A stretch of DNA of 38,739 bases, from positions 1-38,739 of the forward strand of contig JANDJZ010000479.1 in assembly GCA_027943245.1 (NCBI GenBank). Direction: 5' to 3'. This DNA is from Acanthamoeba sp. SK_2022b (Eukaryota; Discosea; Longamoebia; Acanthamoebidae). Shown here piece by piece: positions 1-11,678 of this stretch. The number at the start of each line of letters is the position of its first letter. The stretch's first letter is position 1. The notes below the pieces were generated by a model, which was not told the DNA's origin, made no database searches, and was given only the letters and a program-made list of their open reading frames with translations. Made by a program: the position numbers and the translations under genes.

Positions 1-912
1 TACTGGGCCGAGATGGGGTAGTGCATGCCGGGCGTCGCGCCGGCGAGAAGGGACACGGTGCCGCTGGGCTTGATGCTGGTGACCTTGATGGACTTGGGGA
101 TGGCGAGCCAGTCCGAGTAGAGGTCGTCGTAGTGGCGGATGGTCTGGTAGCCCTCCTCGCACCAGGCGCGCAGGTTCTCCAGGCCTCGGTCGGTGATGAA
201 CTGGGCGATGCCGCTCATGCTGCACCCGATCCGTCGGTTGCGCAGCATCACGCGGTTGGTCTCGGGCCAGTGCGTCTTGCCCAGCGTGACGGTCTTGCCG
301 TAGAGGTAGGCGAACTTGAGCGTCCGCTTGAAGTCCTCGAGCGACTCGTGTTTGCCCGGGAACGTCTCCACCAGGCAGCACAGCTCGTAGGGCTCCAGCG
401 TCTGCTCCAAACAGGGATTGCCTCCTCGCGCCCTGCTGTCCCGGTTGTCCTGTGCGGAAAGCGAGCAACACGGGGAGAGGCTCGAGTCGTTAGCCAGCGA
501 CTCCAGGGCAATCGCTTTGGGGGGGGGGGAAGAGGTGCGGTACCACAACGCCATTCATGCGGGAGAACGCCTGCATGTTGTCCAACCACGCGATGCCGGG
601 CTCGCCGTTGATGGCTATTCGCTTGCAGATATCGTCATAGTCCATTCCGATATGAGCCAGGACCTGCGCACAGCACAGGCAGAGTGAGCGGGAAAGCCTT
701 GCGTGCACACCTATGTGTCCCCCACGTACCGAGTTGTTGCTTGTCCACCCGTAGGCCGCTCGCTGCGGGTTGACGCTGTAGTTCTTCAAGTCGAGGTACT
801 CCTCTAGGAGGGGATCGCCGAACGCTATTTCGGCTGATCGACGCACCTGCACAACACAGAACAGCGCTCTGCTTCATGGATTGCAAAGCCGCGCAGTATT
901 GTGGTTGTGTGT

Positions 913-975
<63 letters not shown>

Positions 976-1492
976 TGTGGTGTGTGTGTGTGGTGACGTA
1001 CATTGCCGGATACCACACATCGCCCGATCAAGTTCATGATGTCCACGATCGTGGTCACCGAGATGGGCTCGCCGATTTGCTTGTCCAACACCTCTCGGAG
1101 AGAGTGGTGCAGCTGTTTCAGCGATTCCGGACCAGAGCTCACGCCGCCGAACCCCTTCGATGAGAGACAGCGACAACAGTGAGCAGCCCGAACAGACAAG
1201 AAGATAGCGCGGCAATGACATGGTCTCCATATGGGTGTACCTTGATGGGCGTGCCGGCCAAGCGTATCAGGCTGTAGTCGAACTCGGGGCAGGGATTGCC
1301 CTGGAAGTAGGAGTCCAGCAACAGACGCACGGACTCGACCCAGCCCTCGCGCGAGTCAGGGATCTTGATCAGCTCGGGCGTGCGGTCCCTGCGCGAACCC
1401 TTCACCACCATCGAGCCAGCCCCCTTGGTGTCGAAACCCACGCCCACGCTGTGTGTATGCGCATGTTGCCGGTTGAGACTCGCGATCGCGCA

Positions 1493-1555
<63 letters not shown>

Positions 1556-2526
1556 GCGCGGGTGTACCCGAGCATGGAGGCGTCCATGAGGAAGACGAAG
1601 GGCTTGGAGGGGTCCTCGCGCATGGCCTCCGTGCTCACGAAAGCGCAGTTGTTCAAGGCCGCGTAGAGGCCTCTCTCCTCGGTGATGTTGCTGCCCATGG
1701 CCCACAGTCCCCGACCTGCCGATGCGGCAAAGGGCCCAAGGTCAAATACACCCACTGATGGGCCCATGGCACATAAGAGAGAGTAGAACGCACCTGGAGG
1801 GAGGAACTTCATCTCGTAGATGCGCGTGTACATCTCTTGGGCGCTCTTCTGCGCCTTCCACGGGTTCCACCCGAGTTGGTGTGCTTCGATCCACTTCTTT
1901 TGCATGCTGTAGGTGCCGTTCACCACTCGCTCTACCGTTTCGTGCCTGCATGCGGTGCGGTGAGATTAATGAATTCGAGGAATTTGAATGAGGCCACGTA
2001 GAGAGATCAGACCATTCTTCCTTCGAGCCATCTTTCTTGAGGCGAGAGTAGGTTCTTCTGTACACGAATTCTGAAAGATGCCAGCCAGATGAGCCGTACG
2101 GCGCGAGATTTAATCTTGCGGCAGAGAATTGCCGCGCGTACCTCCGAGACCGTTGAAGCCGAAAGGTGGCTGCCTGTCCTTGAACTTAGAGACGAACTTG
2201 GAGCTGAGCCTGAAAGGCGCCGACGGGCGTTGGTCAAAGGTGTGAATGTCCATCTCAAGCAATTCCTCCTCTTCCTTCGTAGTAGCCGTAGCAGGCTTGG
2301 CAACAGCAGGAGCTGAAGTGTTGGAACTATAGTGTGCCCGCATGGAGGGAGTCCTCGGCGAAGATGAGATCATCATGACCAAACGATCGCCGCTAGCAGT
2401 CAGCGAAACCTTCCGTGATGAATGGACGCCAACAAATCTGCCTAGACTGGCCCGAGGTGCGCCAGAGGCAAAGAATTGGTTGCTCGTGAGGCCCACAGAA
2501 CTTGATGCGACCGATGACCGTAGCAT
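1..2526 (-). CDS. Adenosylcobalamin-dependent ribonucleoside-triphosphate reductase (class II), 3' end outside window
   Basis: Reduces ribonucleotides to deoxyribonucleotides using coenzyme B12 to make the active-site thiyl radical. Exons read by eye: 2526-2142, 2070-2013, 1945-1794, 1715-1568, 1448-1241, 1154-1002, 846-730, 663-about 550, about 418-1. The joins are in frame except the last, which is unclear. It follows the monomeric Lactobacillus leichmannii-type enzyme closely: DRQPPFGFNGLGE, then VVNGTYSMQKKWIEAHQLGW, NNCAFVST (first redox Cys), GVGVGFDTKGAG, DSREGWVESVRLLL, NPCLEQ (radical Cys and catalytic Glu), ELCC (second redox Cys) and PSGTVSLLAGATPGMHYP. About the first three quarters of the enzyme is present. 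The roughly 90 residues before the conserved core are rich in Ser, Ala and Arg and contain SMRAHYSS, so a mitochondrial presequence is possible but unproven. Two introns carry long GT tracts. The family call is very secure; the start is less so. Confidence 0.93.
905..993. repeat. (GT)n microsatellite in reductase intron
   Basis: About 45 GT units with a few GG interruptions. It lies inside the reductase intron between exons ending at 1002 and starting at 846, so the pre-mRNA carries (CA)n right after the splice donor. Confidence 0.97.
1495..1550. repeat. (GT)n microsatellite in reductase intron
   Basis: Perfect run of about 28 GT units in the intron between the exons ending at 1568 and starting at 1448. 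It is read as (CA)n in the reductase transcript. Confidence 0.97.
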
Positions 2527-2828
2527 TTTGTGGGCCTGTGTGGATCCCTGTGCTGAAATCTCAAATCTAAAAGCTTCGTTTCTTGGAACTGGTGGTAACG
2601 CACAATATCCTAAATATGCCTGGCATCTTACCCACCCGGGAGCCGTCGCGTATCAAACGCTGTTTGAAACTATTGCTCAGCTCGGGGTCGAGATGGGGCA
2701 GCCAGACATTGGTTGCGGCGCTGTGCGGCACTCAGCAGCCTGCGCAACGCGAAGCTTAAAGGGCGCGACCCAAGGCACACCGCACAAAAGCAAAGCGCAG
2801 CAACAAGCGAGCACAGACCAACGCCGCC
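2527..2828. promoter_or_regulatory. Divergent intergenic region between reductase and RhoGEF
   Basis: This 302-bp gap separates the reductase ATG (minus strand) from the RhoGEF ATG (plus strand), so both promoters must lie here or inside 5' exons. I see no convincing TATA box. An open plus-strand frame through it (2342-2974) is antisense to reductase exon 1 and is not treated as a gene. Confidence 0.45.
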
Positions 2829-5153
2829 ATGGGTTTGACACAGTCCCAGCCTCCCTCCGAGGAACAAGGTGTGTGCCTTCTCTGACGTCCTCGCCTCGCC
2901 TCTTTTACTCGTCTCAGCATCTCCCTTTGCTCATGCAACAGAGAAGAAGGACCGCAAGCGACTGGCGGTGGTGAATGAGATAGTGCAGACCGAAGACACC
3001 TATTCCTCGTGCCTGGACATTATCGTCCGGTAGCCAACCCCCCCCCCCGTCAACGTAATACAGTGCCAAAAAAAGCCTTTAGCTCAACAAGTCTCTTCCT
3101 CATGAAGGGTGTATCAAGCGCCCCTGGAAGATGCTATCGCACAGGGCAGGCCCATCATAACACAAGAGGAGGTGCGTCCCTCACGCAACGGAAAATTCCG
3201 CCTGACGTCATTTCCGCTGTGGCTGTTGGGCACCCACTAATTCAAAGTTGGACGTGGCTGCGGGGCACCTCACCAGGTTGTGGCGGTGTTTGCCAATATC
3301 AAGGATATCCAGCGGCTCCACTCCAACCTGGTCCAGGAGCTGCGTGAAGCACAGGGTGGCGCAGAGAACGGACCTTTCACCCACGTGTTTGTGAAATACG
3401 TACGAAGTGGGCGATGGCCTTTCTGCATGTGTACGAGCCTGGTCTTCTTCGGTACTGACTCGTGCTCCAACAGGTCGAGTCCTTCAAGATGTACACTGAG
3501 TTTGGTACGTCGCCCATCGCCATACTATCTTTACCTTTGGGGATTCGACCTAACCTCGGTATATGGTGCAGTAAATAACTACAACAACTCGCTGGACAAC
3601 ATGTCCCGATGCCAAAAGAAAAAGAAGGCCTTCCAACAGTTCCTGGAGGATGCCAACAGGTGCTCGTGCTTGCTATTATGTGTCGCCTGCCCACTCGACA
3701 CTAAGTTTCTTGGCTGCAGGCATTCCGAATGCCGGGGCAGGGACCTACCCACTTTCCTCATCACGCCCATCCAGCGGCTGCCGCGGTGAGTGTCTCGCCC
3801 TCTTCTGGCGAACAAAAGAGAGGCAATGACAAGACTGACCCGATGGCCTTGCCTTTGGTATAGGTATATTCTGCTGCTTCAGGAGCTGCAAAAGCTCACT
3901 CCGTCCAAGCACAAGGACTACAAGAACATCGGCAGGGCGCTCAACGACATCAAGCAGATGACCGACTACATCAACAGGTGCGAGCATCACCGCGGGTGTG
4001 CAGCATGTATGCTGACCTCTCCTCTACACTCAGGGAGAAGCAGGTTGCCGAGATGTACCAGAGGTTGCTTCAGATCCAGGAAGCGTTCGTGGATGATATA
4101 GTACGCGTCCCCGCTGTTGTGGTGCGGAGCTGGCTCTGTCTGTCGACTCACCTCGGGGGGCGCTGTGGTGTGCGCGTTGCGCGTCTGTCCCATCCAACGA
4201 TCAGTCTCTGCTATCCAAGCAGCGACAGCTCATACAGGAAGGAGAGTTCAACTACCGGAATAAGAACAAGAGGGGCTTCAAGGCTGGCCTGCACTTCTTC
4301 CTCTTCAACGACCTGCTTATGCTCGCCCGCCCCAGGTACTGCTTCCCACCTCCAAAGCTTTAAGCGCGTGCCAGTACTCGGGAGCCTCACTCGGCTTTAC
4401 GTAGGTCGGCTGTCGGTAGGGTTTCGTCGCTGATGACCGGTTCGGACGCGTCGTGGGAGTTGGCCGCGCACGCACCGCTGCCCGCCGTCGAGGTGCAGGA
4501 TCTGCCAGACACTAAAGGTGCTCACGCTTGCGGCGTACAGGGCGTGTGATGGAGGCGACCGGTAGTTTATAAGCCTGGTCATGGCTGACTTGCATTTGGC
4601 GGTGATTTGTTCGCGAGCAGACGAGCAGTTCTGCATCCTGCTCGTCATCGGCAAGGAGTACGTGGTCAAGTTCTCCTCACAGCAGGAAAAGGACCAGTGC
4701 ATGACCCTGTTCTTCACCACCAAGTATGCTCTCTACCACTCTTTCTTGCTCGCAACTATGGCCTCAGTCCCACTGACGGATCGACTTGTGCCGGGTGCCG
4801 TGATCGTCAGGTCCAAGTCGCACAGGGTGCCCTACGTGGACATCATCGCTGTGTCGTCTTCGAGCCGCTCGATTCCGGTCTCCCCGAGAAACGATGGGCG
4901 GGCAGAGAAGGACAAGCAGGCCAAGGAGAAGGAAAAGGAGAAAGAGAAAGAGAAGCTGGCCAAGGAGAAGGAGAAGAAGAAGGAGGCGCTGAAGAAGGAG
5001 AAGGAGAAGAAAGACAGCAAGAGCAAGGGCAAAGGAAAGAAGGAAGAGCCGGCCGACGCGTTCAGCTCCATCAAGAACGCCTTCTCGTCCTTCTCCGCTT
5101 CCATCTCCGGCCAGGCTCCCGAGGACCCCAAGGGCAAGAAGACCAAGAAGTGA
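2829..5153 (+). CDS. RhoGEF with DH and PH domains and a Lys/Glu-rich tail
   Basis: Predicted to exchange GDP for GTP on a Rho/Rac GTPase at membranes. Exon 1 (2829-2868) encodes MGLTQSQPPSEEQ and splices in frame at 2942 to EKKDRKRLAVVNEIVQTEDT. The DH domain then runs over about ten small exons: the LAVVNEIVQTEDTYSSCLDI helix, RPLEDAIAQGRPIIT, VFANIKDIQRLHSNLVQELR, FLITPIQRLPRYILLLQELQ (the most diagnostic DH stretch) and the helix near DYINR and YQRLLQIQEAF. The PH domain starts around LIQEGEFNYRNKNKRGFKAG and HFFLFNDLLMLARP and ends near VKFSSQQEKDQCMTLF. The tail (about 4880-5150) is a charged KEKEKE-type helix. It ends FSSIKNAFSSFSAS then a Lys-rich end. I estimate about 450 residues. 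No other domain is visible. The start fits well: Gly2 makes N-myristoylation conceivable (MGLTQSQ), which is inference. Confidence 0.9.
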
Positions 5154-5231
5154 TATCCCCGTCGTGCGAGCGAATGAGACCACGTGAACATACTACTATA
5201 ATTTCCTTCTCCTCTACAACTAAACCGGTTA

Positions 5232-5237
5232 TTTATT
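5232..5237 (-). terminator. Polyadenylation signal AATAAA for the 5286-5946 gene
   Basis: Minus-strand AATAAATAA lies about 50 nt past the TAA stop at 5286-5288. This supports a real minus-strand 3' end in the tail-to-tail gap with the RhoGEF. Confidence 0.5.
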
Positions 5238-5285
5238 TGTGCACGCATGCATGCATTTGTACAACTACTCTTCCAGAAGCTGGCG

Positions 5286-5946
5286 TTAGGCGCGGGCGTC
5301 GCTGTAGGTCTGCCTCTGCCCGGTGGCGGCGGCCCGCTCGATGGCGTTGAGGGAGCGGTGGCGCCGCACGGCGTCGCCGAAGGTCGGCAGCCCCGCGATT
5401 GTGGGCGCTGAGTGCAAGGAGCTCTCGGCCGTGCTGGCCAACCAGCACACCGAGGCCAAGCGGGGAGGTGGTCGTCAAGACCGACCGTGGCGGGCACGCC
5501 CACGACCCTTCACGTCAGCGCCTCGACGTGGTGCCGCTGGACTGGAAGTCCTCCGGTGCCACCGGTCCCAGGTACTGAGCGACTCGACGCAGATGGTCGA
5601 CAGGACATTGCCCACGTTGCCCGAGTGAACAAAGGGCGCGCAGCTGATCTGGAGGCAAGGTCGTGGTTGTCGATGAACAGTGGCGCGCGGCTTCGCGTGC
5701 AGACTCAACAGGGGAGGCTGTTGCGCTTTTCTTCGATCTTCCCCCGTGATGACCAATGGAAAGAAAGCCACTGCGACAGAAAAGTAAAGGAAACTGCAGT
5801 TTCTTCTTATTTCTTCAAGGTCGCAAGATGGAGATGGCCACGCGCGACTCATACCACCATAGCATTGTTTTCCCTTTTAGGGCGAAGCGACCACAGCCAA
5901 ACACAGGGCCTAGTTGACTTGAAGGATCGACCTCCGGAGCCGACAT
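5286..5946 (-). CDS. Unrecognised small spliced protein
   Basis: I do not recognise the family. The clearest part is the last exon (about 5425-5286), which uses GC-rich third positions and reads APTIAGLPTFGDAVRRHRSL, then NAIERAAATGQRQTYSDARA and a stop. Upstream, one reading starts at the ATG at 5946 (MSAPEVDPSSQLGPVFGCGR), splices at a GTATGAG donor to GFLSIGHHGGRSKKS and runs through LPPDQLRALCSLGQRGQ and YLGPVAPEDFQSSGTT before joining the last exon in frame. A competing reading uses another frame at 5680-5600 (ISCAPFVHSGNVGNVLSTIC), which has better codon bias but would need a 34-nt intron. So the exon structure is unsettled and a frameshift or a decayed gene is possible. It ends 133 bp from the RhoGEF and starts 257 bp from the gelsolin-family ATG. 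Confidence 0.4.
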
Positions 5947-6106
5947 TGGCGTCGCCCCTCTCTGTTCGCTCCCGTGAGCGTCGGTTGACGTAGGTCGACG
6001 ATCGGTTCTTCGATAGCGCGCGAAGACCTCCCTCCCAGACCGGAATGAGGTTTGTCCTTTCCCTTCAAATCTCTCACCCTCTTCCCTTTGATCGATTTAT
6101 TTCACC

Positions 6107-6114
6107 TTTATATA
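6107..6114 (+). promoter_or_regulatory. TATA box (TTTATATA) of the gelsolin-family gene
   Basis: TTTATATA sits in a pyrimidine-rich stretch 97 bp before the ATG at 6204. Transcription starting some 30 bp downstream would exclude the upstream in-frame ATG at 6045, which is why 6204 or 6225 is preferred as the start. Confidence 0.5.
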
Positions 6115-6203
6115 CTCTGTCACCACTCCCGCTACCATCTTCCCCATCTCTTTTCTGCTCTCCGCTGAAGGCGTCACATCTCACGCTGGCACCACGTTCC
6201 TTG

Positions 6204-9200
6204 ATGTGCGCGGTTCTCGCCAGCATGCTGCGGAGGAAGAGGAAGGGCAGCAGGCCGGAGAACGAGGGCGGCGCCGAGCCCGCAGCGGAGGCGCTCTCTC
6301 CGCGCCCCAGGGCCACCACCGATAGCGCTATCGTCAAAGCGAGGACCATGGAGGCGGTCGCCGTCGACGACGAGGGAGGGCTCAACGGCAGCCCCGCCAA
6401 GAGCAAGCGAAAGGGCACGAAGAAGCAAGAGCAGCATGGAACGGACGACGATGAGCGCGAGGACAAGGACGGCAAAAAGAAGAGCCGCATGAAGGAGCTG
6501 GTGAGTCAGACGAAGAAGAACTTCAAGGGCGCCGGCTCCGGCACGCTCTCCCTGCGATGGACGGGGACTAAGAAGAAGAGCAGCATCCCCGCCTCGCTGT
6601 CCTCGTCGGACCTACGCGCGCACCTCGCGGGCGAGGAGGTGTCCGACTCAGAGTCCCCGCCCGACTCGCCGGTCCGGCAGGGCTCACGGCCACAGACGGA
6701 GCGAAAGGTCGTAGGCGACAACGGCGAGCTTTTCAACGGCTTCCGAGATCGACCGCTGTCGAGCAGAGGAACGTCAAGCGCGGACTCGCAGAGGATCGAG
6801 GAGCTGGACAACGGCAAGGGCTCGCTCAAGCCCAAGAACTTTCTGCCGCGCAAACTGCTGACCGACCGACCGGGGAAACGCAGCGAGCTCGGCGATGGAG
6901 AACAGGAGCTCAGCGGACACGACAGAGACATCGGCAACCTCAAATTGCCAGCGGTTGAGGTAAATAGCTGCCGCACTGACACCACACCGCGCGCACACGC
7001 ACGCGCACACGTGTAGTGATGACGGGTAGGCGCGATTAGCTCACGCCAGTGTCCGATCTGTGTCCCAGTTCATCGAGAGTAAGCGAACCCGAAGTTCTTC
7101 GGGCGGCGTTCTGCCCGTCCTTGCCTCTGCGCCTCTTCCTCCTCCGCTCAACCTGCCCGAGCCCGCTGCTGCCGTTACTCCGGCGCTGCCTCTGCAGCTC
7201 GGCCTTCTCGCCGCCGCCATCCCGCCGCCGCTCGATCTCCCCCTCGGCCCGGCACCAGCGGCTGCGGTCAGCTCTACCACCGCCGTCACTGCCGTTCCGC
7301 CCATCAAGCTCCTGGTGTCGGCGCCTCTCCCTCCTCGGCTCAAACTCCCCGCGGCCGCCAGCTCGGCCAACGTCATCCTTCCGCCACGGCCGTCGGCACC
7401 GCCACCAGGGGTGCCGCGTAGGGCCACCTCTCCACGCCTGTCTTCTCACTCCCACTCGGCCCCCATACCGGCCATCTCGCAACCAGCATCGCCGGCCGCT
7501 TCCACGCAGCCCCTCACCCCGCTCGCCAAATCCTCGGCGTCGAAGCTGTCGTCGTCACCTCCGACGCGATTGCGCCCCGTCCTGCCCACCCTGCGGCTCC
7601 CCACGGGAGCGCCCACGCTCTCGCCCCTCTCCAGCCTCACATCGCGCGTCGTCTATTCCCCGTCGCCGCTCTCCCCCTCACTCTCCCTCGTCTCTCCACG
7701 GTACACGCGCTCTGCTTCATCGCTGGAGGACAGCGGCGAGGGACGACCAAAGCCCCTCGGCACGGCCCGCTCCTTTGACGAGCGCTCCGAGTCCGGGGGC
7801 GACCTCCTCGACAAGGTACGTCGCCCGAGGCGCCCTCCGACTGTTGGCCAATGAGCTTCAGTTGATCTCACTCCCCAACCGGGGCCACATGCAGACGCTC
7901 GAGGAGATGATCCACTCTCGATGGGAGGAGTACGACAACATTCGGCGATTACGGAGCGGAAACAGAAGGTGGGCGGACCACCCGTCTATCCACCTCGCGC
8001 GGCGTGCCGTGTTGGGACTGACGCTCCTTCTTGTCATCCTCGTTGCACAGATATCGGCAATCGACGCGGATGAGCATGCTCTGCGAGCCCAACACCATCG
8101 ACAAGCTGCAGACCGACGCCAATGTGTTCTTGGGGGCCATCAAGGAGATGGTCAAGCAGCGGACCCAGATGCGGGCCGAGGAGGAGGCCAGCGCCGCGGC
8201 CAAGCCGGCCGGGGCCAGAAGCCGGCGACGGAGGGAGAGGGAGATGCGCATAAGCCGAGAGCGCAACAGTCGGGCGTCGGGCCGGTATCGCTTCTCAGTG
8301 TCCATGTCCCTGTCCTCCGAGGGTCTTCTCGATTCGTCGAATTCGGACGATGGCGCCTTTCCCGACCTCTTGTCGCCAAAGACACCTTTGTCGTCGTCGG
8401 CGCCGCTGCCGGCGCCAGTGCCGGTGCCGCCCTCGCCGGTGCCGTCGTCACCGCAGCCTGAGGAGATTGCACCGACGCTTTCGCCACCGCCCTCGCCCTC
8501 GCCGCAGAGCTCCACGCCTTCCACCGCAAGCCTGCCTCTGCCCAGGTAACGCCGGCGTGCGTGCTCGGTCTCATTCTCAATTTATTAACGGTTATGTGTT
8601 AATGTGGTGGCACCACGTCGCAGCCCGTTGGTCGAAGAGGAGGGGAAATGGGGCGTCAACATGCTGTCGAGCGAGCAGCCGCAGGCCTACGAGGACCTGT
8701 TCACGCTCACCCCATCCGAGATCGAAAAGGGTGCGACACGATCGGTCGGGGGGTGGGGTTGTGTTATCGAGACGAAGCAGCTGACCCGAGGTGTCTCTGT
8801 GATGTGTGTCGACAATAACGAAATGGCAGCGCCGGGCATCTACCGATGGCGGATAGAACAGCTGATGCCCATGTGGATCCCGAACGATGACGTGGATCAC
8901 CCGACCAACCACTTCTACGAGTCCGACTGCTACCTGGTTCTCTACGTGGGGCGGGCAGACGAGGAAGACGAGCTGGAGGACGGCTCGCCGCTCAAGAAGG
9001 ACGGCGCCGGGGCCGACTCGCTGGTCTATAACCTCCACTACTGGATCGGCCGAGCGGCGAGTGTCGACAAGAAGGCCAGCGTGTGCTTCCGTGCGGTCCA
9101 GCTCAACAGCTACATCGGGGGCAAGGCCAAGCACTACCCCGAGCAGCACGGCGAGGAGTCGGCGACGTTCCTGTCCTACTTCAGGAAGGCCTCGCGCAAG

Positions 9201-11287
9201 ACCTCCCTCTCTGGCAGCGGCAACCTGCGCACGAGAAGCAGCACCAACAGCAACACAGCTTCTGGGAGCCAATCAACAACGACCACAACGACCACAACCG
9301 CCTCGGGGACATTCGCGGTGGATTCGGTTGACATAGTCTACCTCGCGGGCGGCACGGAGAGCGGTCTGCGCCGGGTCAAGGGTGTCGAGGAGTACGATAC
9401 GGCGCGGCTTTATCGATTCTTCACCCTGGAGAATGACGACGACTACGATGAGGACAACGACGAAAACACCTCGGATGACCCGTGGGTCCTGTACGCCTAC
9501 GACGAATACGAGGCCGCCGCGAGGAAACGGAAGCGGAAGGCGGGCTACCACTACTACATCCAGCTCGTGGAGCTCGCCACCGCATCCCTCAACGAGCGCG
9601 ATGTCTTCCTCCTCGACACAGGCGGCTATCGCCTCTACCAGTGGAACGGCAAGCAGTCGAGGTACATTGTAACAACTCTTACGCCCACGCGCGCACACAT
9701 CACACACATCACATCACACACATCGCGATTTGCTCACTGCTCTCCGGCCTCAGGCAAAAGCTCAATCTGGTGTGCAACGAGATCCTGTTGGCGATCAGCG
9801 TTATCGAGCGGAAGAGCCTCGCGCGCGTGGAGGTGTTGAGCCAGGAGGGGGAGGACCTGGCCGGCCGGAAGAACCGCTTTTGGCGCTACCTCGACGGGAG
9901 CTACAAGCAGTCGGCTGCAGGCGTCGTCGACGACGACACCACCAGCGCGGAATCGGTGCAGGAGGCCAACGCCGATCCCTCTAGCGTCGGCCAGGGCGCC
10001 GAAGCCGAGACGAAGACGGAAGCGGAGGCCGCGACTACGACGACGCGACCCCAGGCCATGTCCCCGTCGCCCTACGATCTCGCGGACGAGCCGCTGGGCG
10101 GCATCCTGGAGATACTCGAGGTCCGGGGCGAGTACGGCTCCATGGACCTCCACACGATGTGGGTGCAGAAGAAGCCCAGCGACCTGCGCGCGTCGGCAGC
10201 GGCGGGCGCGTCCAAGGCCAAGCTCGGCCACGAGGAGGGCATCAAGCCGTCGCGGCGGATCCTCTGCTCGCAAGGCGTATTTATTATTGATTGCATGTCC
10301 GAGATCTACGTGTACAGGTACGAGACCGCGCCGCAACACGCGCGCACTCATTCGACGAGCATGGGCCTGGTCGACGATTAATCGTCGTGCGTGTGTGTCG
10401 ACAGTGGACGCAAGTCAACACCTTACTCGCAGCAGATCGCGTTGTTCATTGCGAATCAGATGAAGGACGATGAGAACAAGGATGACAGCAAGCGACCAGC
10501 CTGGACCATCACCCTGGAAGTGAAGGAGCGGGAGGAGCCCATCCTGTTCAAGGTAAGCCCTCCATGTTATACCTGGGCGCGTGCACGTCCACTGATTTAC
10601 CTCCAAACTCCGATCAGGCGCGTTTCTCTGATTGGCTCGACACGGACGACAGCGGCAAGTGGGGCGCCAAGCAGAAGGTGGCGCCCAAGGACTACCGCCC
10701 GTTCCACGAGCGACTGCTCGACGACATCAAGAAAAAGGTTGGGACCGATCACCCAGAGCCCCCATTACCGCTCAACGTTTTTTTCCTGACCTCGACTACA
10801 ACACGCACGCGCGCACACAATGCAGGGAAAGCTCAGGCCGACAGCGTTACCAGAGATCGACGTCGCCGCTCTGTTCCCGCCCGAGAACCAGCAGCAGCCG
10901 CAGCAACAGGCGGCGGTGTCGGAGCCCGCGTCGGGCGAGGGCGAGGTCGACGAGATACTGGAGCTGGTAAACCGGGTTCGGGTGTCGTCGCTGCGCGAGG
11001 ACGTGCTGATGGACTCGAGCTCGGTCGAGATAGGCATCCTCTCTGGCCGCACCTTCAGCAAGCTGCCCGAGGCCGAGGTGGGCCACTTCTACAGCGGCGA
11101 GTGCTACGTCGTGCTCCACTCCTTCCACGACAAGGTCAAGGACATACGCCAGTGGGTCGTCTACTTCTGGGAAGGCAAGGCCGCCTCCATGCTCAAGTGG
11201 CCCACCTTCCAACTGGGCCTCTTCCCCGCTCTCGGTATGCGCTTCCCCGAGCGAGACCGCAGCGCCGATCCGCAGCGATGGCTCATC

Positions 11288-11349
<62 letters not shown>

Positions 11350-11609
11350 CCGCGCACAGAGGAGAAGATCGTCAGTTCGGGTAGCGGGAGTCCGGAGAAG
11401 CGCCGCATCTACCAGGGCGAAGAGACGCCGGTGTTCATGAGCTTGTTCAAGAACAGGCCCATCGTCATCAGGCGCGGACAGCGCCCGCGGATCGCGACGG
11501 CCAGCATGGAGATGTTCGAGGCCAAGTGTAAGCCTGGCGACTCGTATCCGAAGCGACTCGTGTCCGTCGAATGCAACGTGGACTCGCTCCACTCGGCTGT
11601 ATGTCATCT

Positions 11610-11678
<69 letters not shown>

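Noticed and set aside
876..1163. Open frames rich in Cys/Val or His/Thr over GT/CA and GGT/CCA tracts (also near 1500, 11300, 11640, 25900, 28450, 29420, 29800, 30690, 31880 and 33320)
   Set aside because: They are translations of intronic microsatellites with no stop by composition, not proteins.
1..2526. Bacterial contamination as an explanation for the class II reductase
   Set aside because: Eight introns with matching phases and a shared divergent promoter with a RhoGEF make it a nuclear gene.
2342..2974. Plus-strand 210-codon open frame
   Set aside because: It is antisense to reductase exon 1 and runs into the first intron of the RhoGEF; no homology or codon bias.
6045..6203. Upstream start of the gelsolin-family gene at 6045
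   Set aside because: It lies before the TATA-like box, and the translated stretch is pyrimidine-tract nonsense (Ser/Pro/Leu) with no codon bias.
7036..8580. Long minus-strand open frames opposite the gelsolin-family gene
   Set aside because: GC-rich coding DNA leaves several frames open. The plus frame alone splices into the gelsolin repeats.
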